This document shows, in pieces, positions 1 through 8,736 of a stretch of DNA of 64,000 bases. Position 1 is the stretch's first letter. Each line of letters begins with the position of its first letter. The DNA is from Campylobacter massiliensis (GTDB lineage Bacteria > Campylobacterota > Campylobacteria > Campylobacterales > Campylobacteraceae), in NCBI RefSeq assembly GCF_014253065.1, contig NZ_JACLZK010000002.1, positions 186,001-250,000 on the forward strand, given 5' to 3'. Made by a program: the position numbers and the translations under genes. The notes beneath the pieces are model-generated. The model did no database searches, was not told where the DNA came from, and saw nothing but the letters and a program-made list of their open reading frames with translations.

Positions 1-417
1 ACCGTGCTGAAGCGTTTGGGCGAGAGCGGCGCGGAAAGAATATCCGTAGATGGCGAAAATATCACGATAGTCATTAATAAAAACAAGGCTCCCGTGGAGT
101 TTAGGGAGCTTGAGAGTATCGAGTATAAGGACGAGCAGAGCAAAAAGGCGTTTATAAAATTCGTGCGGGATGCGATAGAAAAAGGTCTGGATATACAAAA
201 TCTACTTGAGGGCAGGGCTGAATTTAAGGAAAATACAAGCGAGGCGACGGCGTTTAAACCCATCCAAGCCACCAGTAAAAGCAAAACATACGTAGATAAA
301 GACATCAGACGAGAATTCTTTGAAAATTTCCTGAAAGCCGAACGAGAAAAGGGGACGGATATAACTGAAATTTTAAGTCAACTAGCAAAACTAGGCAAAT
401 TTGACGTAAAAGTATAA
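1..417 (+). CDS. Hypothetical protein, 5' end cut by window edge
   Basis: The reading frame is open from the first base of the window, so the true start probably lies upstream and the 138 visible codons are a C-terminal part. A GTG at base 4 could be used as a start but nothing upstream is visible to support it. The visible protein is charged, rich in Lys and Glu, mostly helical in character, with no membrane segment and no motif I recognise. It ends 11 bases before the next gene, which has its own AAGGA ribosome site, so the two probably form one operon. I do not recognise the family. Confidence 0.6.
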   Translation, partial: TVLKRLGESGAERISVDGENITIVINKNKAPVEFRELESIEYKDEQSKKAFIKFVRDAIEKGLDIQNLLEGRAEFKENTSEATAFKPIQATSKSKTYVDKDIRREFFENFLKAEREKGTDITEILSQLAKLGKFDVKV

Positions 418-428
418 AAGGATTTTAA

Positions 429-2276
429 ATGGATATTCTGCTAAGAAACGGCTATGACGTAAATTTATCATTATTAAGACAAGGCCAAATGCAAGCTTCC
501 GCATCTAGACTCGCCGGACAAGAGCTAGTCAAGGTGGGCAATGAGGCAATAAGCAAGGACGAATATATCAGTAGGCAATACGATCTTTTAGAAAAAGCCA
601 ACGATATACTAATGCAAAATTCGCAAGCCTATCTATATAAAGGCGGATCTGATAGTGTAAATGGATATTCTACCGGGTTTTTAGGATCAAGCGCTTATAG
701 GGCAAGTCTGCCTATGTGGTCCAATATGGACAACTCGGATAGAGTTACTCAAGACGGATATAATAGATTTCAAGGATCGTATGAGAATAGCGGATATTGT
801 TTTTCTATCGGTTTGCCAGATTCCGGGGCGCCCGTAATAGAAGAATTTGCCGGCGGCGGATATTTTAAAGGCAGCAAATCAAATACCATCCTAAGTCAAG
901 ACAGAAACAATCTAAACGACTATGCAAGCGAAAATATACTAAAAACTAAATACGGCGACGTAGAGGTATTTTTAGATCTATACGGCGATAACGACAAGCT
1001 AGGTATCGGCAAATTTAGCTCAAATGCAATACTCTTTAACTTTGACAGTAACGGCGACGGAATTTTAAATAGCTCCGATAAGCTATTCTCAAAGCTCAAG
1101 GTTAGAGGATACGATAAGGACGGCAACGAAAAGATAGCAAATTTAAGCGACGTAACCAGCGGTATAGATCTGGCGCAGTTTATTAAAAAAGATATAGATA
1201 TAAACCATAGGCGGAAGCAAATAGAGGATCTAAATGCCAAACTGAAAGAAAAAGGCAAGACTCAAATCGACATCTCAAAGATCGATAATCGCATTTTTTA
1301 CTACAAGGAAAACCCCTACACCGTATTTGCACCGGAAAGCAGATACAAAAAGGCGGAAACCGATAGTATTAAGAACTTCTTTGATGCATATGCGGACAAG
1401 GACGGCTGGGTAGACCTAAGAAACAATAACGTATTTAATAAAAATAGCCTATTTAACAATTTTGCTTACGCTAAGGCTGGATTTGACGGAAAGCTAAAGC
1501 TTAATGAATTTAATCCGATCATATCAAGCAAAAAGACGAGCGACGACTTCTCGTATGAAAACTATCAAAAAGATAGTTTTATGAAATTTTATAGAGATTA
1601 TGAAAAAGAATCCACCGCCCACGCAAAAGACGTAGAGTGGCTATCAAAAAATCTAAAAGAGTATAACGTAGAAAATGCAGACGAATATATAAGTAGGCTA
1701 AACGGTAGCAAGTCGTCATACATGATCGCCATGGAAAATGAATTCCAAAAGGCTACAAGGCTAGAATTTAGCCCAGAAAACTTAGAGAAAGTAAAAAGAG
1801 CCTTTGAGGATAATCCGAGTAAAGCGGCCTTAATGATGAACGACAGCGATAGCGTAATAGCTATGAAGCTAAACGATAACGGGTCTATAACCTTAAAATT
1901 TGATAGCGGTAGAGAAATAGAAGTAACGCAGCTGTATTCTGATACGGGTAAGCTTTTAGGAGATAAAACCAGAAGGGCAAGCCTAAATTTAGAAACTAAA
2001 GCCATGAGCGACATCGAGCTTGGCTCTATAAGCTTTAATAATATAGGCATCCTAGATACCAACGGCAAATATAAGACGCTCCAGGAAATAGGAGCTAGCG
2101 CTATAAAATCCTTTTCTACTAAGCATGGAAAACAGTTTTTGATATACCTAGGAGATAATAAAACCCTAACGGCAAAAGATCTATACAATATTTCGTTTTT
2201 AAATAACGAGCTTGGCGGTGGTATAGAAGTAAGCAAGAGGTGTAAATTTTACAGAAAGCTTGACATAAGAGCGTGA
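429..2276 (+). CDS. EF-hand-like hypothetical protein, 615 aa
   Basis: This protein has no Sec signal peptide and no membrane segment. Near residue 206 it contains DSNGDG followed by a helix, the calcium-loop pattern of EF-hand and dockerin-type repeats. Further Asp-rich loops lie near residue 319 (ADKDGWVD) and shortly after (FDGKLKLNEF), which look like a paired EF-hand. The rest is repetitive in feel but matches no family I can name. The start ATG has AAAAGGA about 5 bases upstream. Codon choice looks more AT-rich (AGA, ATA, CTA) than in the housekeeping genes that follow. Together with its absence from the C. jejuni syntenic block, this suggests an accessory gene. A calcium-binding role is inference; secretion by a non-Sec route is possible but unsupported. 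Confidence 0.75.
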   Translation: MDILLRNGYDVNLSLLRQGQMQASASRLAGQELVKVGNEAISKDEYISRQYDLLEKANDILMQNSQAYLYKGGSDSVNGYSTGFLGSSAYRASLPMWSNMDNSDRVTQDGYNRFQGSYENSGYCFSIGLPDSGAPVIEEFAGGGYFKGSKSNTILSQDRNNLNDYASENILKTKYGDVEVFLDLYGDNDKLGIGKFSSNAILFNFDSNGDGILNSSDKLFSKLKVRGYDKDGNEKIANLSDVTSGIDLAQFIKKDIDINHRRKQIEDLNAKLKEKGKTQIDISKIDNRIFYYKENPYTVFAPESRYKKAETDSIKNFFDAYADKDGWVDLRNNNVFNKNSLFNNFAYAKAGFDGKLKLNEFNPIISSKKTSDDFSYENYQKDSFMKFYRDYEKESTAHAKDVEWLSKNLKEYNVENADEYISRLNGSKSSYMIAMENEFQKATRLEFSPENLEKVKRAFEDNPSKAALMMNDSDSVIAMKLNDNGSITLKFDSGREIEVTQLYSDTGKLLGDKTRRASLNLETKAMSDIELGSISFNNIGILDTNGKYKTLQEIGASAIKSFSTKHGKQFLIYLGDNKTLTAKDLYNISFLNNELGGGIEVSKRCKFYRKLDIRA

Positions 2277-2361
2277 TGAAATTTTAACGGCGACGCTTTT
2301 ATAATCAATCTTTTAAAAAAAACGGGTAAAATGCGTGAGACTTTAAGCATAAAGGCAAGCG

Positions 2362-2760
2362 ATGAAAATACGAATCTACTACGAAGATACCGATGCGGGC
2401 GGCATAGTCTATCACGCAAACTATATAAAATACTGCGAAAGGGCGCGCAGCGAGATGTTTTTCGGCTCGGAGGTTAAGCCTTTTAGCAAGGACGGACATT
2501 TTGTCGTGAGCGAGATTCGGGCGAAATTTAAAAAACCTGCCGTCCTGGGCGATCTACTCGAGGTAAAAACTAGCGTGGCAAGCCTGAAAAAAGCCTCCGC
2601 GCTCATAAATCAGAAAATTTATAAAATCGTAAATTTAAGCGGCAAATGCGAGCCCGAGCTCGTCTTTGAAGCGGACGTCGAGGTTGCGTTTGTCAGCAAC
2701 CTAAGACCTGCTAAGATGAGCGAGGAAATAGTGGATTTTCTCTCCTCTTATTGCTCGTAA
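2362..2760 (+). CDS. ybgC: YbgC-type acyl-CoA thioesterase (hot-dog fold)
   Basis: This is a 132-residue single-domain hot-dog thioesterase. The N-terminus carries the family signature YEDTDAGGIVYHANY, whose Asp is the catalytic residue and whose His and Tyr are conserved in YbgC and 4-hydroxybenzoyl-CoA thioesterases. The length matches the family. In other proteobacteria YbgC sits with the Tol-Pal system, but here it lies next to a periplasmic-binding-fold protein and a glycosylase, as in C. jejuni (Cj0963-Cj0965c region). Its 3' end overlaps the convergent gene by 13 bases. The preferred substrate cannot be read from sequence. Confidence 0.93.
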   Translation: MKIRIYYEDTDAGGIVYHANYIKYCERARSEMFFGSEVKPFSKDGHFVVSEIRAKFKKPAVLGDLLEVKTSVASLKKASALINQKIYKIVNLSGKCEPELVFEADVEVAFVSNLRPAKMSEEIVDFLSSYCS

Positions 2761-3947
2761 AAGCCGTATTCGCCGGCTTTTAAAACCTTCGTATCATAGA
2801 TGATCTGCGAGTCCTCGACGCTCTCGCTAAAAAGCCTCTGCGCGCCGCGGTTTAGGTAGGTCGCGTAGATGTAGTCAAGCCCGGCGCTAGCGGAGTAGCC
2901 TACCCAGTTAAAGTTTAAATTTTGCCCCAAAATTTCGTTGTTTGAGTCCAGCGCGCCGTCAGTTTTGGAGATCGAGTTTGCTATGTAGAGCTTTTCTCTA
3001 TCTTGCGGTTGCATGAGTTTAAAGATGCTCGGCGCGTAGTTTATCTGAGTGCTTAAAAGGGCGTTAAATTTGACGTCGTAAAGGCGCATCTGAGAGCTCA
3101 CCATCGAAGCTTTCACGAGCGGAACGTTTAGGAAAACGGTCGCGCCGCTTAGTCTCGAGTTGCCGGATAGCATTGACTTTAGATCCGTGACGCCGTTTGC
3201 GATCTCGTTTTCGTAGGCTAGCCCGCCGCTAAGCTCGTCGGCGTAGCGATTTAGCGCCGCTCCTAGCGCGCTACCGTCAGAAAACGCGGCAACTTGGCCG
3301 TTTGAGAAATTTAGTAGCTTCTCGACTTGCCCTTTGTAGTCTATGCCGCCAAATATCAAATTATCTTGCGGCGAATCGACGCTAGAGATGTGCAGAGTCG
3401 GCACGAAAGCCGTCATGGCGGGGTCTAAAACCTCGTTTAGATATTTTGCGCCCACAGGCGTAAACGGCGCGATGATATAGGAGATATTTTCGTTTCTAGC
3501 GCGAGCTAGGGCGCCGTCGATAGCGCTCGGGGCTTCGTTGCCGATGTTGTAAAATTTAACGTCGATAGCGGCGTTTTGCCTGACGACGTAGGCGATAACC
3601 GCGTTTGAGACGACGCCGGCGTAGCTTTTTATGCTATCTTGAGGGATGATGACGGCGATCTTAAACTCGGCGCTGGAGCTTGGCGTTAGGCTTTCGGTGC
3701 CGGCGTTTACGTACGAGCCGTTTAGAGCGTTAAAGGCTTGTAAAATTTCTTGATTCGAGCTGCCCTCGTATCGAGCCAAAAAGCTGTGCAAAAGACCGTC
3801 TCTAACGAGATCAAGCAAGCAGGCGTCGTTGCATTTCGTCAGTTCTAAATTTATATAAATTTCGCTTGCCGGCGGGATATCGGAGGGTTTGTCGCTCCTG
3901 GCAAACAGCGCCGAGCAGATCAGTAAAGCGGTTAAAATTTTTCTCAT
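2748..3947 (-). CDS. Exported protein with type 1 periplasmic-binding fold
   Basis: A short hydrophobic signal peptide with AlaXAla-like cleavage (ALLICSALFA) is followed by about 380 residues. The region from roughly residue 90 (FKIAVIIPQDS) to the C-terminus has the alternating strand-helix pattern of type 1 periplasmic-binding domains. The family includes LpoA, the penicillin-binding-protein activator, and ligand receptors of branched-chain amino acid transporters. No ABC transporter genes are nearby, so an LpoA-like envelope role is a reasonable guess, but only inference. Position matches the C. jejuni periplasmic protein Cj0964. The start overlaps the stop of the upstream glycosylase gene by 4 bases, so the two are probably translated together. 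Confidence 0.8.
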   Translation of the reverse strand: MRKILTALLICSALFARSDKPSDIPPASEIYINLELTKCNDACLLDLVRDGLLHSFLARYEGSSNQEILQAFNALNGSYVNAGTESLTPSSSAEFKIAVIIPQDSIKSYAGVVSNAVIAYVVRQNAAIDVKFYNIGNEAPSAIDGALARARNENISYIIAPFTPVGAKYLNEVLDPAMTAFVPTLHISSVDSPQDNLIFGGIDYKGQVEKLLNFSNGQVAAFSDGSALGAALNRYADELSGGLAYENEIANGVTDLKSMLSGNSRLSGATVFLNVPLVKASMVSSQMRLYDVKFNALLSTQINYAPSIFKLMQPQDREKLYIANSISKTDGALDSNNEILGQNLNFNWVGYSASAGLDYIYATYLNRGAQRLFSESVEDSQIIYDTKVLKAGEYGFYEQ

Positions 3948-4573
3948 AGGAACTCTTTTATCTTTTTTAAATCGCTGAAAAACAGCTCTTTTTTGCTTGG
4001 ATTTTTTGCTACGTCGCTTGACGAATAAGTCGCCAGCAAGGCCGAGTGCTTAAATTTCATTATGTTTCCCCTTATTACCTCAAAGCTTTGCGCACTTTGT
4101 TTTATCATTTTGTAAAAGACCTCTTCGCCTAGCGCTACGATGAGTTTTGGCGCAACTAGACGAGCTTCTGCGCTAAAATACGGCTCGCAAAGCTCGTATG
4201 CGCTTGCCGGAGCTTTGGCGGCGGGTTTGCATTTTAGTAGGCTCGTGACGTAAATTTCGTTTTTTTCAAGACCTGCTAAATCCATTAAATTTCGCAAAAA
4301 ATTATCGTCGCCTGCTAAAAACTCTCCGCTCGCGTCCTCGGAGGCGTTTGGCGCGTCAAATACGAAAATAACCTTAGCACTTTTATCTCCAAGGCCCGTT
4401 AGCGCGTGGTTTGCGCTCTTGCAAAGCTCGCATAGATTGCACTCTTTGATACTTGCGTTTAGTTCGGCAAGGCTACTTGGCAAGGCCGCGGACGAAGGCA
4501 AAAAATCGGCAAATTTATACCCGAACGCCCTTAGATAGTAAAGCTCTCTTAAAATTTCGTTTGCGTAACTCAT
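3944..4573 (-). CDS. Family 4-type uracil-DNA glycosylase, iron-sulfur
   Basis: This 209-residue protein has the layout of Fe-S uracil-DNA glycosylases, which remove uracil arising from cytosine deamination. Cluster-type cysteines appear in CNLCELC near the N-terminus, in LLKCKPA, and in YELCEPYF. The first active-site loop reads DAPNASEDASG, close to the family EAPGxxED pattern. The strand PKLIVALG is typical. The second motif, normally a THPS-type sequence with His, appears as TYSSSD, so the usual His is missing. The protein may therefore be a divergent or specialised member. It is the first gene of a two-gene minus-strand unit with the exported protein downstream. Confidence 0.82.
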   Translation of the reverse strand: MSYANEILRELYYLRAFGYKFADFLPSSAALPSSLAELNASIKECNLCELCKSANHALTGLGDKSAKVIFVFDAPNASEDASGEFLAGDDNFLRNLMDLAGLEKNEIYVTSLLKCKPAAKAPASAYELCEPYFSAEARLVAPKLIVALGEEVFYKMIKQSAQSFEVIRGNIMKFKHSALLATYSSSDVAKNPSKKELFFSDLKKIKEFL

Positions 4574-4612
4574 CGCGCGATGATATCCAAAAGGGCGTTA
4601 AAAACAGATAAA

Positions 4613-5089
4613 TCAAAGCGCTAGTTTACTTAAATTTTCGCCGTCCAGGCGGTAGTTTCGCCACTGCTCGGACTGGTTTTTCGCGCCCATTTTTTCGTAA
4701 AATTTGATGCCCGGCTCGTTCCAGTGCAGGCACGCCCACTCGAGACGTTGCAGATTTTCATCCTTGCAAATTTGAGCTAGATGCCTAAAAAACTCTTTTC
4801 CTATACCTTTGTTGCGATACTCTTTTTGGACGTACAAATCCTCCAAATACATCCCGCCAAGTCCCAAAAAAGTGGAAAACGTGTAAAAATATATCGCGTA
4901 AGCTATGATTTTACCCTCTGTTTCGCAGACTAAAATCCGGGCGTAGTTTTTCTCAAAAACAGACTCGGCAAAAACTTCGGGCGTAAATTTGACATCATCG
5001 CTCATTTTTTCGTACGCGGCCAGCTCTTTAACTAGCTCGCAAACGGCCGGGATGTCGGCCCTGGATGCTTTTCTAATAACGTAAGACAA
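4613..5089 (-). CDS. GNAT family N-acetyltransferase
   Basis: The 158-residue protein spans one complete GNAT domain. The acetyl-CoA pyrophosphate loop is visible as QKEYRNKGIGKEF (R/Q-x-x-G-x-G/A motif), preceded by the strand LEDLYV and followed by WACLHWNEPGIKFYEKMGA, the C-terminal motif common in diamine and small-molecule acetyltransferases. It resembles spermidine/diamine acetyltransferase-like proteins more than ribosomal-protein acetylases, but the substrate is not certain. It stands divergent to rpmH and matches C. jejuni Cj0962 by position. Confidence 0.9.
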   Translation of the reverse strand: MSYVIRKASRADIPAVCELVKELAAYEKMSDDVKFTPEVFAESVFEKNYARILVCETEGKIIAYAIYFYTFSTFLGLGGMYLEDLYVQKEYRNKGIGKEFFRHLAQICKDENLQRLEWACLHWNEPGIKFYEKMGAKNQSEQWRNYRLDGENLSKLAL

Positions 5090-5224
5090 AATTTCTCCTA
5101 AATTTTAATGAGCGATTATATTTTTATTATTTTAAAACGAAGTTTAAAAATTTATTAAAAGGATTTTAAGCGATTTGTTGATAAAATCACCGACTTATAT
5201 CAAAATCACCATAAGGAAAAATTT

Positions 5225-5359
5225 ATGAAAAGAACATACCAACCTCATAAAACCCCTAGAAAACGCACTCACGGGTTTCGCGTCCGCATGAAAACTAAAA
5301 ACGGCCGCAAAGTGCTAAACGCAAGACGCGCAAAAGGCAGAGCAAGATTGGCCGTTTAA
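5225..5359 (+). CDS. rpmH: 50S ribosomal protein L34
   Basis: The 44-residue protein begins [19 protein letters not shown] and ends [11 protein letters not shown], which is the full L34 sequence pattern. It is a component of the large ribosomal subunit. AAGGA lies about 7 bases before the ATG. It is the first gene of the rpmH-rnpA-yidD-yidC-jag-mnmE unit, in which each gene touches or overlaps the next. Confidence 0.98.
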   Translation: MKRTYQPHKTPRKRTHGFRVRMKTKNGRKVLNARRAKGRARLAV

Positions 5360-5691
5360 GCAAATTTAGCTCTATAAGCAGCCAAAAGGAGTTTTCAAGC
5401 GTCTACAAAGAGGCCGTCAAATGGCACTGCGAGGAGGCGATAGTCTTTTTTAAGCCTTGCAATGAAAACAAATTAGCCGTCGTAGCCAGTAAAAAGGTGG
5501 GCAAAGCCGTCGTTCGCAACCGATGTAAAAGACTTTTGCGAGCGGTCGTAGTCGAGATTTCAAATGAGCTTGCGGACGGCATTTACGTGATAGTCGTTAA
5601 AAACGGGCTAGAGAAAAGCTCGTTTTTAAAGCTCAAAAAAAATATCTCTTGGGCTATGAAAAAACTCGGATGTATAAAATCAGGCATATGA
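5347..5691 (+). CDS. rnpA: Ribonuclease P protein component, probable ATT start
   Basis: This is the basic protein subunit of RNase P, which matures the 5' ends of tRNAs. The signature [17 protein letters not shown] is intact. The conserved N-terminal part (SKFSS, then [14 protein letters not shown]) is encoded well upstream of the first GTG at 5497. The frame is closed by a stop at 5296-5298 and contains no ATG, GTG or TTG between that stop and 5497. The best start is ATT at 5347, 9 bases after AAAAGG, overlapping the last 13 bases of rpmH. This gives 114 residues, close to the usual family size. ATA at 5374 is a weaker alternative. The 3' end overlaps yidD by 4 bases. Confidence 0.85.
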   Translation: MGRLSKFSSISSQKEFSSVYKEAVKWHCEEAIVFFKPCNENKLAVVASKKVGKAVVRNRCKRLLRAVVVEISNELADGIYVIVVKNGLEKSSFLKLKKNISWAMKKLGCIKSGI

Positions 5692-6035
5692 AAATGATAA
5701 AACAAGCTATTTTATTTTTGATAAAAGCATATCAAGATTATATCTCCAAATTTACTCCGAAGTCTTGCAGGTACTATCCCTCATGCTCGGAATTTGCCGT
5801 TTGGCAGTTTAAATTTAACGGCTTTTTCTCGGCACTTTTTGCGGTTATTTTTAGAATTTTGCGCTGTAATCAACTCTTTAAGGGCGGCATCGACTACCCC
5901 GTCATCAGTAAAAATTTCGACTCTTTTTTTATATCCAATCAAAATTTAAAATCACATATCACATTTTGGTTCGTCCCGTATAAAAAAAATAAATTCTACG
6001 TTATTAAAAATTTAGACTTTCAAAAGGAAAAATAG
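5688..6035 (+). CDS. yidD: Membrane protein insertion efficiency factor YidD
   Basis: The protein contains the YidD hallmark YYPSCSEFAV with its cysteines and the downstream RCNQLFKGGIDYPV. An amphipathic N-terminal helix precedes these. YidD assists YidC in inserting inner-membrane proteins. The ATG at 5688 overlaps the rnpA stop as ATGA. A second ATG lies two codons further on. The tail after the core domain is longer than in many homologues and rich in Lys, Asn and Phe. The gene is followed directly by yidC, the usual arrangement. Confidence 0.93.
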   Translation: MKMIKQAILFLIKAYQDYISKFTPKSCRYYPSCSEFAVWQFKFNGFFSALFAVIFRILRCNQLFKGGIDYPVISKNFDSFFISNQNLKSHITFWFVPYKKNKFYVIKNLDFQKEK

Positions 6036-7594
6036 TGTTAGACAATATGTCAGTTCAAAAACGCGTGATATTAGCGACCGTTTTATCTTTTATCTTTTTT
6101 ATCGCTTACGATTATTTTTTTATTCCTAAAAATTTGCCGTTAGATCAAAACCAAACCGTAGCTGCGCAGCAATCAAGCCAAGCAAACGCCGCTCCGAGCG
6201 CAACCGCATCAGGAGCTAGTGCTCCGCAAGCTGCAACGACGCAAAGCCGCGAGATCGCCGTGATAAAGGGCGAACACTTTGAGGCGCGCATCGACGAGCT
6301 GGGCAGGATTTCTAAATTTTATCTAAACGACGAAAAATACAAAAACGCCGATGGCGAGCGTATCGAGCTAGCAGGCGCTCAGCCGCTACCGCTTGAGGTT
6401 CGCTTTAGCGACAAGGCTTTAAACGAGCAGGCCTTCAAGGTAGCCTACGCGAGCGACGTTAGCGAGATAAATTTAACTAGCGAGCCAAAAAGCATAGTTT
6501 TAACGCAAAATTTGGAAGGCTCTAGCGTAACTAAGAAAATTACGTTTTATCCAAACGGAAGCTATGACCTAGACCTCAGAGTGAGCGCGGGCGAATACTA
6601 CGTGACTCCGGGCTTTCGTCCAAACGTAGCTATCGACAGCTATACCGTCCACGGCGCGCTACTTAAGCATAACGACGGCAAGCTAACTATCATCGAGGAC
6701 GGCGACGTAGACGCGACCGAGAGCTTTAATAACGTAAATATAGCCGCGGCTAGCGACAGATACTACACGGCTTTATTTTTCAAATTTGACGGACTTTTAA
6801 ATCCCGTAGTTTCAAAAGATGGCGCGGGAAATGCAGTGATATTCGTAAAAGGCGAGCAAAATTTTAAAGCTAAAGGCTACATCGGCGCTAAAGACCACGC
6901 GACTTTAAGTCAGATAAACGAGGAGCTCGTGGACGTCATCGAGTACGGCTGGTTTACCTTTATCGCAAAACCGATGTTTGCGTTTTTAAATTGGCTTTAC
7001 GGTTACATCGGTAACTGGGGCTGGGCGATCGTCGTACTAACGCTGACTGTTAGGATTGCGCTTTCCTGGTTCACCTACAAGGGTATGCTATCGATGAACA
7101 AGCTTAAAGATCTAGCGCCGAAGGTAAAAGAGCTGCAAGCCAAATACAAAGGCGATCCGCAAAAGCTAAATATGCACATGATGGAGCTATATAAGAAAAA
7201 CGGCGCCAACCCGATGGGCGGCTGCTTGCCGATACTTATGCAGATTCCGATTTTCTTTGCGATTTACCGCGTACTACTAAACGCGATCGAGCTAAAAGCG
7301 GCGCCGTGGATACTCTGGATACACGACCTTTCGGTGATGGATCCGTATTTCGTACTACCTATTTTGATGGGTGCGACTATGTTCCTTCAACAAAAGCTCA
7401 CGCCGACCACGTTTAGCGACCCGATGCAAGAAAAGATAATGAAATTTTTACCGCTTATCTTTACGTTTTTCTTCGTGACCTTCCCTGCGGGACTTACGCT
7501 TTACTGGTTCGTAAACAACGTCTGCTCGGTCATCCAGCAAGTTTTTGTAAACAAGCTCTTTGAAAAGCATAAAAAAGCGGAGGTAAAGGCCTGA
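6035..7594 (+). CDS. yidC: Membrane protein insertase YidC
   Basis: This is the 519-residue Gram-negative form. It has an N-terminal membrane anchor (about residues 10-28), an Ala/Ser/Gln-rich linker, a large periplasmic beta domain to about residue 300, and five C-terminal membrane segments including GWAIVVLTLTVRIALSW and MGGCLPILMQIPIFFAIY. YidC inserts and folds inner-membrane proteins alone or with SecYEG. The chosen GTG start lies 7-8 bases after AAGGA and overlaps the yidD stop. An ATG at 6047 is poorly spaced from that site. The stop overlaps jag by one base. Confidence 0.97.
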   Translation: MLDNMSVQKRVILATVLSFIFFIAYDYFFIPKNLPLDQNQTVAAQQSSQANAAPSATASGASAPQAATTQSREIAVIKGEHFEARIDELGRISKFYLNDEKYKNADGERIELAGAQPLPLEVRFSDKALNEQAFKVAYASDVSEINLTSEPKSIVLTQNLEGSSVTKKITFYPNGSYDLDLRVSAGEYYVTPGFRPNVAIDSYTVHGALLKHNDGKLTIIEDGDVDATESFNNVNIAAASDRYYTALFFKFDGLLNPVVSKDGAGNAVIFVKGEQNFKAKGYIGAKDHATLSQINEELVDVIEYGWFTFIAKPMFAFLNWLYGYIGNWGWAIVVLTLTVRIALSWFTYKGMLSMNKLKDLAPKVKELQAKYKGDPQKLNMHMMELYKKNGANPMGGCLPILMQIPIFFAIYRVLLNAIELKAAPWILWIHDLSVMDPYFVLPILMGATMFLQQKLTPTTFSDPMQEKIMKFLPLIFTFFFVTFPAGLTLYWFVNNVCSVIQQVFVNKLFEKHKKAEVKA

Positions 7595-8736
7595 TGCGAA
7601 TAGAAGCCGCAAATTTACAAGAGGCCTTTCAAAAGGCCGCGCAGGAGCTAAACTGCTCCGTTACCGAGCTTGATATCAAGATTTTGCAAAATCCAAGTGC
7701 GGGTTTTTTGGGATTTTTCAAAAAAACGGCGATCATCGAAGCCGTAAAAGAGGGCGCGCATAAAGAAGCAAAAAAAGTCCCTCAAGCCGCTCGCGAAAAC
7801 GGTCATAAAGAAAACGGCGGCGAAAAAAAGAAGGAATTTAAGAAAAAAGAGAACTCTGGCGAAGAGCAAAATCACCGAAGCGAAAAGAAAAAAAATCATA
7901 AAAATCGCCACGATCATCATAAAAATCATGCGGCAAAGCAAAGCGAAACCAGCGCGGTAAACGAGTCTAAAGTCGAAGAAGCGCAACCGCAAAAAGAACC
8001 TCTGGTAAAAGAAAAAGAGCTGCATAAAAAAGAACAACCCAAAAAAGAGAGCAGCAAAAGCATCCTCGATCACTCGATCATCGATACCTTTAATAAAAAC
8101 GACTTTTACGAAGGTGAGGAAAAAGCGGGAAGCAGCGAAAATTTAGGCTCGCAAGCTTCCGGCGGCGAGGCAAATTTGACGCAAGCCGCGCCAAATTTAG
8201 CTAAAAAAGAAAAACAAGACTCCCGCGCCGATCGTACCCAGACGCAAAAGCAAAAGGAACAAAAACCAAAAGCCGACATCGATAAAGTATTGCCCGAGAT
8301 AAAGCAGGGCGTAGAGAAGCTTTTTGGCGGAAATTTCTTTACTATAAACAAGATAGACGTGCGTAAATTTGACGACGAGACCGTAATAATCGAGCTTGAC
8401 GGCGAGGATGCGGCGCTACTCATAGGCAAAGAGGGCTACCGCTACAAGGCGATTTCGTATCTGCTTTATAATTGGATCAGCTCGAAATACGGCCTTGCGG
8501 TACGCCTTGAAATCGCGCAATTTTTGCAAAATCAAGAAGCCGCGATCGATCAGTATCTAAAGGGAATAATCGAGCGCGTAGAGGAAACAGGCAAGGCTAA
8601 AACCAAGTCTTTAGACGGCGTTTTAGTTAAGATCGCTCTTGAAAAGCTGCGCGAAAAATTCCCCGACAAATACGTAAGCGTAAAGTCAAATAGCGACGGG
8701 CAGTTTGTAGTCGTGAACGACTTTATCAAAAAATGA
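7594..8736 (+). CDS. jag: Jag/KhpB-family RNA-binding protein (Jag-N, KH, R3H)
   Basis: The first 50 residues form the Jag-N domain ([19 protein letters not shown]). Residues about 60-230 are a long, very charged, low-complexity linker of Lys, Glu, Gln, Asn and His, longer than in Gram-positive Jag. The C-terminal third has a KH domain with [15 protein letters not shown] and an R3H domain. The family binds RNA and is linked to envelope growth in Firmicutes; its role in Campylobacter is not clear. The ATG overlaps the yidC stop (TGATG) and the stop overlaps mnmE (ATGA), so coupling is likely. Confidence 0.93.
   Translation: MRIEAANLQEAFQKAAQELNCSVTELDIKILQNPSAGFLGFFKKTAIIEAVKEGAHKEAKKVPQAARENGHKENGGEKKKEFKKKENSGEEQNHRSEKKKNHKNRHDHHKNHAAKQSETSAVNESKVEEAQPQKEPLVKEKELHKKEQPKKESSKSILDHSIIDTFNKNDFYEGEEKAGSSENLGSQASGGEANLTQAAPNLAKKEKQDSRADRTQTQKQKEQKPKADIDKVLPEIKQGVEKLFGGNFFTINKIDVRKFDDETVIIELDGEDAALLIGKEGYRYKAISYLLYNWISSKYGLAVRLEIAQFLQNQEAAIDQYLKGIIERVEETGKAKTKSLDGVLVKIALEKLREKFPDKYVSVKSNSDGQFVVVNDFIKK

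Noticed and set aside
1598-2236. 212-codon minus-strand frame inside the EF-hand-like gene
   Set aside because: It lies wholly within a longer plus-strand gene with a good ribosome site and has shadow-type composition.
7648-8073. Long minus-strand open frame opposite jag
   Set aside because: It mirrors the Lys/Glu-rich low-complexity linker of Jag, yielding a Phe-rich nonsense protein with no ribosome site.
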